Of a DNA stretch of 64,000 bases, positions 1 through 11,710 are shown piece by piece. How positions within the stretch are numbered: the first letter of the stretch is position 1; every line of letters starts with the position of its first letter. A model generated the notes under the pieces. It was not told the origin of the DNA. It did no database searches and was given only the letters and a program-made list of their open reading frames with translations. Position numbers and translations under genes: made by a program. This stretch comes from Holothuria scabra (Eukaryota > Echinodermata > Holothuroidea > Aspidochirotida > Holothuriidae), in contig CM074185.1 in the NCBI GenBank assembly GCA_037179385.1, forward strand, positions 51,525,000-51,588,999, written 5' to 3'.

Positions 1-429
1 AATGGAAGTCAGCCGTATGTAAGATGACACCATCCATAAAGTCAAGTAGAACTGTATTTTGCCTGCAGATACGCCGAATTGTAGTGCCCGTGTATGGGCG
101 GGGTTTGGGGCGGGGGCTTATAAAATGTTTGGATGTGGTTCTTTGGTGGCGGTACAGTCCTAGCATAAATAACAGCTCGGTCAACCATGATTGACAACAC
201 GAATGGCTGGAGCGAAACTGCCGTAAGCTAATCTAAGGCTAAACTACTAGGCTGGATAACACTCTTACGTTATCTTGATAGGCCTCAGAGGCTCAGAGGT
301 TGTGGTTCTGGTTCTGTTGAGTTACTGCATAATCTCCACAAAACGGGATATAACGTGCAGGCACAGAAGGCTGAGCAGCAAAATAATTAATAAAATCAAG
401 CTCTAATTTCTTCAAGACTTATGGAACCC
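1..429. other. No recognised feature
   Basis: No convincing open frame, RNA gene or repeat match to other parts of the window was seen here. A short G-rich stretch lies around 97-118. Confidence 0.5.
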
Positions 430-434
430 AATCT

Positions 435-931
435 TTACTTAAAAGCGTTCACAGTGGGGGCATCCCTAACACTGGGTAGCAGGCAGTTCCATTCAGCAAA
501 AGTCCCAGGGAACAGTGAATATTTAGAACAATCTTTGTGGGATGATAGTTTCACAAATGAACTAGAGGTATGTGCTCTGGTAGACACACCACTAGAGGGA
601 GCTGACTGGTATGGATCGGTATCAATTGCAACTAATTTGTTGATGAACTTATAAATAAGGGTCAATCTTTGGGCAGCCCTCCTATGCTCCAGTGATTCCC
701 AGGCGAACTAGAAATCATTTATGTGACGCTGGCCTTTTGTCTAGAGTTTTTACAGACGAATCTCGCACTATGGCGCTGGACTCCCTCAAGCTGGTTTTCA
801 AATCTTTTGGTAGGGTCCCAGACAGAGGCACTACATTCAAGCCGCGGACGTCTTACTAAGGTTTTATACACCACCGCTTTCAGTTTCACCTCACGGCTAC
901 AACTGTACAAATTTCTCCGAAGCAGGCCAAG
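435..931 (-). pseudogene. LINE reverse transcriptase, C-terminal remnant (CR1/Jockey/L2-like)
   Basis: Read on the minus strand, two adjacent frames give the end of a non-LTR retrotransposon polymerase. The upstream part (about 931-719) reads GLLRRNLYSCSREVKLKAVV, then YKTLVRRPRLE and ASVWDP, the familiar thumb-region pattern in which processed subunits are followed by a YxxLVRPxLEYxxxVWDP-like block. The downstream part (about 692-435) reads LEHRRAAQRLTLIYKFINK and ends with an EWN(C/S)LP-type motif followed by a 3' terminal FK-stop. A stop and frame change between the two (about 665-719) mean it is dead. No endonuclease domain or upstream polymerase core is present, as expected for a 5'-truncated LINE copy. 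The clade cannot be fixed by eye. Confidence 0.8.
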
Positions 932-1023
932 GATTTAATTCGCCTTTGACGTCATTTTATGAACATGATTTGTCCAGCTTAATTTTTTATTTATTTCCAA
1001 CCCCAGGTAGGTATGATTATAAT

Positions 1024-1072
1024 GGGTCAATATAGGCCCACCCTGTACAACCTGGTGGGGCTATATTGACCC
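1024..1072. repeat. Near-perfect hairpin
   Basis: GGGTCAATATAG on the left pairs with CTATATTGACCC on the right. The stem extends inward through CCCACC/GGTGGG with one extra G, leaving a loop of about ten bases. Confidence 0.75.
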
Positions 1073-1107
1073 GGACACCCGGCTCTATTATTCGAGTTCT
1101 TCGTTAA

Positions 1108-3046
1108 GCCATGAGGGCCAGTCATCTCACCCCAGACTGCAATTATTGTAGTGGTTAACGGAAATTCTCAATTTGCTCGGCTATTTGATTGACAGCTAAT
1201 TCAAACACGAATGTAGAGAACCAAAACTTATATTACACAGCATTCAGTGGCGAAGCCAACGGGGGGGGGGGGGGGGGGGGGGGCCTCGGGGGCCTAGGGC
1301 CCTCCAAATTTTCTTCAGCCCCCCCCCACACAGATTTTTTGCGTTCAGTTAAAGTAATTGAAAAGAATAAAATGTTTGAACGGAAATAAAATTTGCAGTA
1401 TTCCTTCAAAACAGTAAATAAATAAAATGTGTAAAAATTAATAAAAAAAAACATGGATGAATGTGTGTAAAACACATTTTGTGCGCACGTACGAAATCAA
1501 GTAATAACTTCAAAATGCCTACTTTCACTAAATTAGATACCGTTTGTGATCTGCACTGTCGTTTATTGCATTTCACGTCGAAGATGAAACGAAAGTCTCG
1601 ACGACAAACTTTAATGTGACTTTGCTATATAGGTTACGACCCTTTCTGCCTTTCGGATGGCTGATTGATTTACTGAAAATAAGGCAATCGTACACTGAAG
1701 ACCACTCTTACACGACCATTCCTATACAAAATATGCCGTAAGCAGGTTATGATAATGTTCTGCCGTCGGATAATTCTTCCCTTCCATCCTTAACAAGTAG
1801 GCCTATGTCGTGCCTCACTCCTCCTCATGACAAGTGCCACTGTAGGACGATTTTTGCGACGAGTCCTCTTTAAACTAGTTGGCACTGGCGTCCGGGGATT
1901 TGTAAAATGTCCACAAGGTCCAGATTTCATGTGTTTCCACATGATCCATACTTCTGCTTTGCGGTTCAATTATTTTGAGAGATTTATTCGTAGTATTTTA
2001 ATTTTAACTACGTACCGTTAACTACGTACCGTAATGTACCGATGAACAAATACTGCAGCATTTTGCACATTGTTTCTTTGGTAGTATGTATGTCTCTTGT
2101 AAAATCTCTACAAAAACTAAAAATATTTTGATATTTTTCATGCTCCTCAAAAAGGGAAAATCCTAAAACATAGCATCATTTTGCATCTAGGAAATTTAAC
2201 GCAAAGAAAGTTTCTCAGAGGGGGTCACAACTACTTTTGGTTTTCCTGTTAAAGGGTTAGGTACTGCCTTAGGCAAACTGAAATCCATTCAAATATTGCC
2301 GCATTTGCGGCTGGGTACATCCAGTTTAAAACGGGTGGGAAGTGCCGTTTCCGGCCATCTAGAGGGGTTTTAAAGCCCAAAATTTTCTTGTACGCTCCGC
2401 GCCAACCGATGGTGGCGTTCCGCTTAGATTCAAATATTGCCACATTCGCGATCTACGTCCTTCTGAATTTTACAATTTTTCCCTGAGGGGAAGGGAATAC
2501 CGGTTCCTTTAGTCTCATCCCCCAGGCCACAGATCAGAAGTGCCCAGTTTGGGGGTCCCTAAAAAGTCTATGTATTACCATTTTTCATAGATTGATTTTT
2601 TATTCTCATTATTTGAGAAATCGCAGACATGAGATTGGTATTTCAAGGCTGGGTACATCCAGCTTAAAACACATAGGAAATGCCGTTTCCGGCCATCTGG
2701 AGGGGTTTTAAAGATCAAAGTTTTCTTGTACGCTCCGCGCCAACTGATGGTGGCGCTCCGCTTAGATAGTCTTGCAGTGCCTGACCCTCGGAGGTACCAG
2801 GCCCCCCCCCATTTGTTACCTAGCCCCCCCCCTCCCCCCAAAAAATCCAATCCTGGCTACGCCACTGACAGCATTAACTGTACTGAGAGTGTTTAGATTA
2901 TACACATTGAACTTTTTTATACTCACCCTGAAGCAATAAACTCAGATTGTGTCTCTGGAATGAGGACGAATTTCCGATAAACGGGGAGGGGCTTAAGTAA
3001 GAAGGTCAGAATAATTGGTACTGTTTGGGGTGGGAGATTCCGACCT
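1108..3046. mobile_element. TTAA-flanked 300-bp MITE split by a hAT insertion
   Basis: The left part (1114-1244) begins AGGGCCAG followed by CTCACCCC. The right part (2876-3046) ends GGGGTGGGAG and then a TTAA at 3047-3050. Together they match the intact copies at 31789-32088, 54737-55026 and 61469-61765, which have TTAA on both sides and inverted ends of the form AGGGCCAA..CTCACCCCAAAC. The break falls exactly where the hAT-like element 1245-2867 begins and ends, so the MITE is older than the hAT insertion. It has no coding capacity. The left TTAA is at 1104-1107, a few bases from the expected edge. Confidence 0.7.
1245..2867. mobile_element. hAT-like non-autonomous element, 8-bp TSD ACAGCATT
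   Basis: It starts CAGTGGCGAAGCCA and ends TGGCTACGCCACTG, imperfect inverted repeats of the hAT type. It is flanked by the perfect 8-bp direct duplication ACAGCATT (1237-1244 and 2868-2875). A poly-G run (1260-1283) and a poly-C run (around 2804-2837) lie just inside the ends. The interior around 1490-1945 is reverse-complementary to 18690-19250 of the other copy. Two palindromic-core modules lie at about 2400 and 2740. There is no transposase frame, so it is non-autonomous. Confidence 0.88.
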
Positions 3047-3050
3047 TTAA

Positions 3051-4090
3051 CTGTTTTTCAATCTGCCTTGGCATATAAAACGTTGTTTTTTAGAGTATAT
3101 TTATTCACAGCGGCAAGGGTGGATGCAAGTTTTGACGAGTGTGTGTGTGTGTGGTGGGGGGGGGGGGATCTGCTTCAAACCGTAACAATAAAAAAGTAAG
3201 CAATATATCACAGGAGCGGATGAAAAATGCCTCGACAATCAAAGGGGGGAGGAATAAACCCAAACCCCACCCTGAATCTGCCCGGGCTGTACTGCTTCAT
3301 TCAGTTCTTAGAACGAGCTTAACCCAGCTCCCAGTACCATGCAGTTCCATTTCACATACTGGCAATCAAATCGTTCATTTTGTCTAATTCGAAATATTAG
3401 GCCTTGAAGGGCAGTTGTTTTTTAAGACGCTATAAGCGACCACTTTCTGATATGTATCACTTCTCAAGCAAAAAATTGCTTGGATACGCCCATAACCTCT
3501 CAGACAGTCGAAAATGGCATTTCACTGCAGGCTTATAAAGGAGATTCAAGCAGAGGCTCTCAACTGCAGATAAACGTTCCCTCCAAACTAAAATTCAGCC
3601 AGAAAAACTAAGCGGGGAGCCAACATTGGTTGGCGCGAAGAGTACAGAAAATGTTGAAATATCCAACCCCTCAAACATTTAAAAATGCATTTCTCGGGCT
3701 TATAGGGGGATCTAAGCAGTGGCTATTTTGAGTTTCCTTTTGTAAAAAAAGATGCTCACTTGAAACTTAAATTCTGCTATGAAGCGGTCTAAGTGGAGAA
3801 CCACCATAAGTTTGGGCGAAACGTACAGGAAATTTTGATAACTCTGACCCTTCAGACAGTCAAAAGTGTCATTTCCCATGCTTAAAGGGGGTCTAAGCAG
3901 TCGCCGAGGTTACGTTTGCAAGAAATGTTCACTTGAATTGAAACTAAAATGCTGGTAGGAAGACTATCTACGCGGAGCTCCACAACTGGTTGGAGCGGAG
4001 GGAACAGAAAATTTTGAAAAATCTGACCCCTGAGACAGTCGAAAATGAAATTTTCCAGGCTTAAAGAGCGATCTACGCAGTCGCTCAGTA
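3051..4090. repeat. Tandem ~180-bp modules with palindromic core
   Basis: At least three modules repeat with a spacing of roughly 180 bp; their cores lie near 3627, 3809 and 3987. Each holds a degenerate GGAGCYCCA..TTGGCGCG core, then GTACAGAAAATTTTGA, a CCCCTCAGACAGTC-like block and a block ending TTATAGGGGGATCTAAGCAG. A short GT run and a poly-G run lie at 3140-3167. It looks like the internal part of a hAT-like element whose left end was not found. Confidence 0.6.
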
Positions 4091-5842
4091 TTTGATCAGA
4101 AAATTACCAGATAAAATATATCACTACCAATCGATGAAATGGTCTCGCATATTTTCGGGGAAAACTACAAAACGGAATTGAAAACATGCTAATGAATTTC
4201 ACTCTATTACAACTCTTGGCTAAATTCAATATATGTTGATAAAATTATGTGACTGCCCTAACTTTCGACTATATATGATTTTACCCGAAAATGTAGCATT
4301 CAAGGTGTGTTTAAACGAATTATAGAGCAAACTTATTGGAAGACATTCTCACCCTGCATCATTAAAGTATCGAAAACAAATTGCCCGATTTTCATAACCA
4401 TTGCCCGTATTTGGCTCTAGAGCAGGATGGCAAACTTTTGGGCACCTGAACACCCTCCTATCTGTCCGTGGGATTGATTTGGCAATTGAAAGAGTCCCAG
4501 CATTTTTTAACCTTTGCCCAAATTATTTGACCATTTCAGGCAATTTTGGCAAGACTACTGTACATTATAAAGTGTGGATGATGAAAACCCTTTTTTCACA
4601 TTGTACCCAAATCTGTCGCATATCTTTGTTCAAGTTATTTTCCATGAAAATTTTACTTTGAATATAGTGTTTTCTGTTTTTCGGCAAAGATTTGATGCTC
4701 TTAAAATAATCGGCCGTTTCAGGTACAGTGTTACACAAGATTGAAAAACAGGCTAAAGAATGAATTGTTCCTTTTAAGCCACAGGCTTCCCAAACGTGTC
4801 GCCATTTCTTTATCTGTTTAATTTTTCGTAACTCTGTTACCCTTGCTATGATACTTTAATTTTCGGGCGAATGCTTGAAAGAATTTTGGTATTCGACAAT
4901 TTCGGGCATTAACTGATTCAGTTGTGATTATCTGTAAAGTAGAAGTTACGAATTATGGCTTTTTGCGCTACCCGAAGGTGTAGCGCGGAAATTTTTTAAA
5001 TCTCGATTTGGTTTTCCATGAAAATTTTATTGCGACTTTTTGGCGTTTCTTCAGTTCCATTTTTCGGGCATATCTTTTTAAGATTTCGGTCACATTTAGG
5101 AATTTTCTGAAAAACCATGCCATTTTTCAAAATGAAAGGGCTGTCCGAATTTTTTCCAAATTCCTTCCCGAATTTAGATTTTGCGGAAATCGTACCTCAC
5201 TGGGTATGTCCACTCCACCCAGGAGCTAAATGAGGTCCTTTAAGGTAATAGTGGTAAGGATGCAACCCTTGAGACTGCATTGAGCCAACATGGGTTTGGT
5301 TGTTGCACTGGTCAATGACTGGCAGCAATGGCTGTGCAAAGTGCAAATTCTTTCCAAAAATATTTGACTCAAATATTCTATCCACTACACCAAGTATGGT
5401 TTTGGAACAAATTTGTGCATCCCCAGGAATTGAAAACCCCCTACAGGAAATAGAAACAGGCCAGATGCTAGGAAAACACTTTAATCCACACCATAGCCAA
5501 TTTCAGGCACTCCAAATCTGCTAGAAAATTATCTATCCAGAAACCCGACGAGTAAAATGTCAAGAGATTCCGGAAATATGAAGGTTGTCACAGTCTACCT
5601 GTGAATTTATTCCGAAATTCAGAGTGGGGCACAGAATACCCTGCAAATGCGTGGATCTATCGCAAGTGTATCTATGTCACAGTAGCCGGGTAGCCCGGAT
5701 TGATTATTATCATTGACCAGCATGTATATAATTTTTCTAAGGTCGTCAGAGTAGGGGGGGGGGGCTACTGGGGGATGGACGATTCATTGGGGGTGGGGTG
5801 GGGACTTCAGCCCAAGCCCCCCACCCCGTAGGTACGCCACTG
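4091..5842. mobile_element. hAT-like element body with right terminus only
   Basis: The block 4091-4320 matches 16965-17230 inside the delimited hAT element 15647-17919, and 4720-5040 matches 13220-13530. A right terminus GGTACGCCACTG ends at 5842, preceded by G and C runs at 5755-5822. No matching left terminus or target duplication was found, so the 5' limit is unknown. The open frames inside (for example at 5008-5229) show no recognisable domain. Confidence 0.45.
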
Positions 5843-6490
5843 GTGACAAATTAGGTGTTTTGGACTTGTGAATGTGATTGATATACCTCTCCAATACAGC
5901 TGTAAATATATTCATGAATGTCTTTTGGTGTACGCTTAAAATGTTGCCATCTTTTAGTCACCGGGTACCCGAGGGGTATGGCGATCGGGTGCTCAGTTCC
6001 TATTTTTGATACCCATGCAAACACTTCCAGTTTCCAACCAATTGGTTCAAGTCCTGACCTGTACATGCAGTGTATACAGTACACTCTATTGTGCACACAT
6101 GTAGGTAACACCGCACATGCTCTCATCATACTAAACTTTACAACAAATTTATCTGCTGATTACTTCGTTTGCGAATTTCAAGTTATGTATTCTTATCGTG
6201 TCAAAGAGAAAGCAAGCTGTAATTCAAGTGAAAATTTTCCTGAAATAAAGAATATCGGTATTCCATCAATCAGTAACATTTCATTCTACATTACAAGCTG
6301 TTTCTGTTTATGAATGAGTCCTTCGTTGGGGACTAATTTAGTATGTGTGCAAGAAAACGGTGAAAAGTCATGGACACGCTGAACATTAGGTGCCTGCATA
6401 GTGACAGTATCGATATTCAAAAGGGACCGAAACAGTGTGGACCTTCCAGTTTCAACGTTAAGTCATGTAGGTATTCCTGTCTGTCATGTA
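5843..6490. other. Unassigned stretch with overlapping open frames on both strands
   Basis: A 131-residue frame on the + strand (5918-6313) and a 92-residue frame on the minus strand (5851-6129) overlap. I recognise neither. The minus frame has a more protein-like composition (SGLEPIGWKLEV, KRWQHFKRTPKDIHEY). On the + strand, GGTTCAAGTCC near 6043 is a good match to a polymerase III B box, so a tRNA-derived repeat is an alternative reading. No splice context decides between them. Confidence 0.3.
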
Positions 6491-7615
6491 CAGGCACGTA
6501 ACCACGGGGGGGGGGGGCACAGGGGGCACGTGCCCCCAAAATTTTTCAATAAAAGGTTTTGCACTGAAGGAGAAAAAACATTATCCCTATTAAATCACCA
6601 CAACTTCAAAATACCTAGACTGAATTCTGTCAAAATATCTCCCACTTTCGAACAAAACATCGATGGCGCGTGGAGATCCCTTCCATGAAGGTCGAGAAGG
6701 TTACGCTAAGCATTGTTTTGAGCCTAATTTCGCACGTCAATGTATCATTCAGCTGTCATATAAGTTCCTACGTGCCGGTAATGTACATTTTACCTGGTTT
6801 CTGGGCCGGCGTTGTAGGCAGTGCAAAAAGAGAGACTTCAGACACAAAATAATTTAATGAAGTTATCATAAAAATACGTTCCTTAAGAACAGCTTTAGGA
6901 CAAAGTGTCTGGAATCCAGAAAACAAGAAAGCAGTTAAATACAAGTAAAATCAACGTCTTCTGATTCAGGAGTAATTTATGTGTCCGGGGAACGAAGTAA
7001 GCAGAAATTTTGCGCAAATTCAGCAATTTGTGTAAAATTTTGCACAAATTCAGTTGAAGTACTCACCTATTTCGAGTAGAAATACTCATCTTCGTGAGTA
7101 TCCTAATTTTTAAACAAAATCGTTTAAATATTTTTTAGAGTGTAAAGGTATGTTCAGCCCCTCAATATTTGTCAAGTGCTCCAGTTAAGAAACGGGGAGA
7201 ATTTCGAAGTTGGGCTGAACATATTCTTGCTTAGACTTAGAACACTAGTGAAGTGCCGTTTCCGGTCATCTGAGGGGTTTGTAAAGCCAAAAATTTCCTG
7301 GCACGCTCCGCGCCAATCGAAGGTAGAGCTCCACTTAGAAACATGTCATAACATTTTTCATAGATTTTTTTTTTTTTTTTTGCATTAATTGAGAAATTTC
7401 AGAAATGAGATCCATATTTCCAGGCTGGGAACATGCAGCATAAAACACTCGGAAAGTGCCGTTTCTGGCCATCTGGGGGTTCTGAAACCCCAAATTTTCT
7501 TGTACGCTCCGCGCCAACCGATGGTGGCGCTCCGCTTAGATAGTCCTGTCGGTCAAGATTGGGGACGATGTGTCGACTTTGCCCCCCCCACAAGAAAATC
7601 CTGGATACGCCCCTG
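6491..7615. mobile_element. hAT-like mosaic with unpaired termini
   Basis: A left-type terminus CAGGCACGTAACCACG followed by a G run starts at 6491. A right-type terminus GGATACGCCCCTG preceded by a C run ends at 7615. The flanking octamers (GTCATGTA and GCTTCTCC) do not match, so these are probably ends of different elements. Two copies of the palindromic-core module lie near 7300 and 7510. Confidence 0.45.
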
Positions 7616-8030
7616 GCTTCTCCCCTGGACCCCCACAGGGTCTTTGCCCCCTGAATCCCACCAAGAGCCCTTTGGCACAGTTTAATACTCATGGGCACAT
7701 CATAAGGATTTTCGCCCCACTCTCAAACAGAGATTTGCGCCCCTGGCTTCAGCCCCCCTTCTTCATCACATCGACAATTACCAATTCACTTAATATCTGT
7801 CTTCGAGAATATTCAAGGGGTTATTTCAGGCTCATCCTTTCCCTCACAACACAAATTCTCTGGTATAGAGGGACAGCGATCAAAAACAATCATATCGGAG
7901 AAACACAAAACAAAAACTTTCAAGTATGTTTTAAGTGTTAGGCCTAATTATAATGCGACACGTAAGAATTAAAGCCCTGGTATAGTTGTTGATGCTGACT
8001 ACGGAGACTTGGGCTATACCCTAATTTTGA
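7616..8030. other. No recognised feature
   Basis: A C-rich part at 7616-7760 is followed by AT-rich DNA. Open frames here have low-complexity proline- and glycine-rich translations typical of C/G runs and are not believed. Confidence 0.4.
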
Positions 8031-8039
8031 TTTCTGTTT

Positions 8040-8520
8040 CAGCTAATCAGTCTGTTCAAACACATGGGATCTTTGTAAAGTTCAATGAACTTGTAAAGGC
8101 TAGGTAGCCGGTATATGATGCTTTGCCATCCTTCCTTGAAGTTCAGAAGGGATTTTCGCCGGTCAATGAAGATGCTCGAATTTAGACTCATCATAATCTT
8201 ATGTCGCAAGGTAGTCAAATAGTTTGTAGAATGCCCTTTTACAGCTCATTTTCAAAAGACTAATTTCTTTACAGTACCATTTGATCCAATGGCAGTGGTT
8301 TATTTTATCTGGTAATTTTCTGACCATTTTATAACATACTCATTTTTTATTGAAGTATAAATTTTATTTCAAACGAAAGCCCAAGATAACGATTGCTTAG
8401 ATTCTGCTTACAACTCGGTGGGGAAAATGTCGTTTCCGGCGGCTGTCTGAGTGACCGTGATTTTTCAAAATTTTCTGTACGCTCCGTTCCAGCATGATAG
8501 TAGCGCTCCGCTTGGTCTTT
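8040..8520 (+). repeat. Dispersed repeat, copy 1 of 2
   Basis: This block matches 22172-22665 in the same orientation over its whole length, from GCTAATCA(G/A) through ACACATGGGATC and the TCTGAGTGACCGTGATTTTT-like block to the palindromic-core module (GTACGCTCCG). It is probably a fragment of a hAT-like element. Confidence 0.65.
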
Positions 8521-8811
8521 CTGGCAGAATTAGATATTCCATAGGCGTGAGAAACGTGGGGGTGGGGGGGGGGCGATAGCCCCCAGTTAAAAATGAGGGG
8601 GTGTGGAGGAACATGCTTCTGCCCCCACTTTCCAGGTCGGGAAACCACCTTTTCACTTCTCAAATGCGCGCCGCAAAATGCAATATATAGTGCATCATTC
8701 CTCACTCATAATTCAGTTTGGTTACATTTTTCCGAGCTCTGTAAACGACAAAATCGGATATTACCATATGTGTCATCAAGAGACACGGGCAACTATATTG
8801 CTATTTTGTAG
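8521..8811. other. hAT-terminus-like G-rich stretch
   Basis: TAGGCGTGAGAAACG at about 8540 followed by a G run (8561-8574) resembles a decayed hAT terminus. The two overlapping 72-residue frames downstream are not recognised. Confidence 0.3.
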
Positions 8812-9310
8812 CCTGTTGTAAGCAGACTATTGTGTTTGCGTTACTTTCAACTTCTACGTTCAAATATCAAAAATCTTACTTTCGCTACTATAAATAATAC
8901 TTTGGGTCTTTCAACGGCTTCACTGTTGAACAGCCCACGTTTCCAACTAAGTTACATGGCATACCTACGGTATACAATAGTCTGCCAACTTTCTAAAGAA
9001 TCTCATTTACGACCACCAAATATGACGTCACGACAAAACTTAAAATACTAAATTATATCTCGCATAATAGGTAATATTTATGGCCTGGTACACATTTTCC
9101 ACCTACAAAAGCTAATTAGGTTGTTCGCCGTTCGTTGTATCAGTTATATGTACGATAATGCACTATTCAAACTTGTTTCGTGCACCACCTGAGCATCTCA
9201 TGTTTACTAATTCGTCCCTCAAAATGCGGGATTCCTGTAATTGGAAACTGGCCGAAGGTTTGCAGACGGGAAGTGATAAATCGCACCCCTCTGGCAACCA
9301 CTTCATATTA
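8812..9310 (+). repeat. Dispersed repeat, copy 1 of 2, with conserved TGACGTCA
   Basis: This block is similar along its length to 29535-30020. Both copies keep CTATAAATAATACT, the octamer TGACGTCA (a CREB/ATF-type site) followed by ACGACAAAA, and a CCTGGTACACATTTTCCACC block. A short open frame (8830-9051) is shared with the other copy (29552-29776), but it looks like a by-product of repeat similarity, not a gene. Confidence 0.65.
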
Positions 9311-10213
9311 ATGACCCAGACGACATACTAACGTCACAAGGAGTTCAATATTCATAAACGAGGAAGCATAAGAGCGTTTGGAAAGTTCCCGAAAATCTTG
9401 GGAATATTTGCGCGTGTTGCACAACGTAACATGCTAGTTTGAGCTTGATCTTGCGAATTATTGGAATCTAATCTAAGGAATTTGTGAAAAACAGTATTGG
9501 ACGAACTGCAAAGTTGATAAACATACTATCACGTTGTTTGCAACGTTATGTGTGCCCCTTGTAAACAACTTTGAACCCACAAAGTATCTCCTTTCGAAGG
9601 CTCGAAGCAGAAGGTATTACGTATTGACCGAAAAAGGGTGTTACGTACTGCGTGCACAGCTATAACACCGTGCAAAATTGTAACCTCCTGGAAAACAAAG
9701 TTCCCGTAGAAGGGCTTATTAACTAAGTAAATCGAAAAAAGCAGTACACGTCGGATCGGGCGGGCACGGTCTTTTAATTTCTAACAAAAACGAGCACGTG
9801 AGAAAAGTTGATATTCAAATGAAATGCCAAGAGAAATGCAAAGACCGAGAAATGGACTCCCCTTTGGTCATCACATTATTCAAGCTTTCAAAAATCTTTA
9901 CTTGCGCATAGGAAAATACCATAGTAACTTACACGGATAGTACGCAAGAGAAAAATGGCTGCATCATTTTGTCATGGTGTTGTAAGTGCTTATTGTCATG
10001 TAGTATGGTGGACCTTCCCTGACCTTTATCATAGACGCCATCTTGTTGTTTAGGAGTAATTCTCCCTTCCTTTTGTCCTAGCTTCCCAGGGCCCTTACTG
10101 TTTCCCGTCATGTGTTACCGGTGAACGTGGGCGTCTACTTCGTTCTAGTTCAACGTGTACGCCGTATCCAGTACGTATTTTCAAGGTGTGGCCAATTTCA
10201 CCCTCCACAGCCT
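9311..10213. other. No recognised feature
   Basis: I see no gene, RNA or transposon end in this stretch, which lies directly left of a hAT-family copy. It is less repetitive by eye than its neighbours. Confidence 0.4.
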
Positions 10214-11710
10214 CAGGGGTGGCGCCAGGATTTCCCCGACAGGGGGGCCAAGCTCCCCGACAGGGGGGGGGGCAGCATTTCAAGGCCCCGACAAAGGCTT
10301 TGAGTTAGTCCAGGTGGGACGTGACTTAACATTTTGAGGCGCGCGGAGCGCGCGAAATTTTTGGCCCTCTTTTCAACAAATACTTAAAAATATGGAGTTT
10401 ATTTTGAAGACAAACTTTAAAAATTTTTAAAGAAATTTTGCTTTTGAGAGGACCATTAAAGTTGGGGTGTTTATTGAAGGATCTGTCCTCCATATGGGAA
10501 AATAAAAAACGTTATACAGGCGACAACTGTAAATATTTTGGGATTACGCATTTAATCGTACTAGGCCTATGTACTTAGGCTTCAACACGAGACTATAGGT
10601 TGCCCGAAAAGGTTTTTCCTTTTATGAACCAAGTTTTGAAAATTTAGAGCTATATTGGAGAAATTTTGGAATTTAATTGAAGAAAATTTGGTTTGGGGGT
10701 ACAGTTATAATGAAATATTTAGGGTTTTTATTAAGTGATATGACTTTCAAGAGCAAAATTAGGTAGAATGTTGGGGTGATTAACAGAGTTGACTTTGGTT
10801 ATTAATTGTACGGAGTATCCATCGAAATTGGAAAATTTTGCCACTTTTAACAATCTGAAGCTTATACTGGAGAAAACTTGTAATTTTATGACAGATTTTA
10901 CGGGTTATAAAAAAATATCTTATCTTCTTACAAGAAAATCAAGTAGGGCATGATCTGTAGTTTGGTTAGGGTTACGGGAATATCATCATGCAGATAAAGG
11001 CACTCGGACCATATTGGGAAAATTCTCCCGCGGAACAGTTTGGCTTCCCATACATTTGAAGTTTTATATTTTACATATTGACATTAGACGTACGGGAGGG
11101 AGTGTTTCAGTTTCGGAGGGGCAGAATTGTCTCCTTTGTCCGAAAAATGTAATTTTGCCCGAGCACAGTAATTTTTTAAAAATTGAGAACCTCCCGACAG
11201 CAGGAAATTGCATTTCCCGGGCTCGTACCTAAAAACAAATCAGTTATTATTTTGTGCTTTCTTTCGCACTAAAATTTTCACTTCATAATATTGTCCCAAA
11301 ACGAAGAACAATTTGCAAGCTTGCAATGTTCTGTTAAGTAATCTGTTCGACCAAAACACTCTATCTAAGCGAAGCCCCACCATCGGTTGGCGCGGAACGT
11401 CTAGAAAATTTAAAAATTCGTACCTCTCATATAGTCGGAAATGACATTTCCCAGGCTTATGAAGGAGATCCAAGCTGTCAATACTTTTAAGTTTTCAATC
11501 GCAGATAAACGTTCACTTCAAACTAAATTCAGCCAGAAAGGCTAAGCTTATCGCTACCATTGGTTGGCGTGAAGCGTACAGAAAATTTTGAAAAATGGGA
11601 CCCCTTAGACAGTCGAAAATGGTATTTCCCAGGCTTATAGAGGGCTCTAAGCAGTCGCTTTTTGAGTTTCCGTTTGCAAAAAATTTTCACTTGAAACTTA
11701 AGTTCTGCTG
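10214..11710 (+). mobile_element. Truncated copy of the CAGGGGTGGCGCCA hAT-like family
   Basis: The terminus CAGGGGTGGCGCCAGGAT at 10214 is followed by the CCCGACAGGGGGGCCA and CATTTCAAGGCCCCGACA blocks and a GAGGCGCGCGGAGCGCGCG palindrome. The same order is seen at 15647 and, inverted, at 60657. Similarity runs through TTTCCCGGGCT near 11215 and two palindromic-core modules at about 11385 and 11570, then stops near 11710. No right terminus or repeat of the flanking octamer CACAGCCT was found, so it appears 3'-truncated. Confidence 0.7.

Noticed and set aside
6491..7615. A complete hAT element between the two termini
   Set aside because: The flanking octamers do not match and the terminal sequences differ, so the ends probably belong to different insertions.
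7399..7698. 99-residue minus frame containing SRIFLWGG
   Set aside because: It spans a hAT terminus with a C run; such translations are frequent artefacts of this repeat end.
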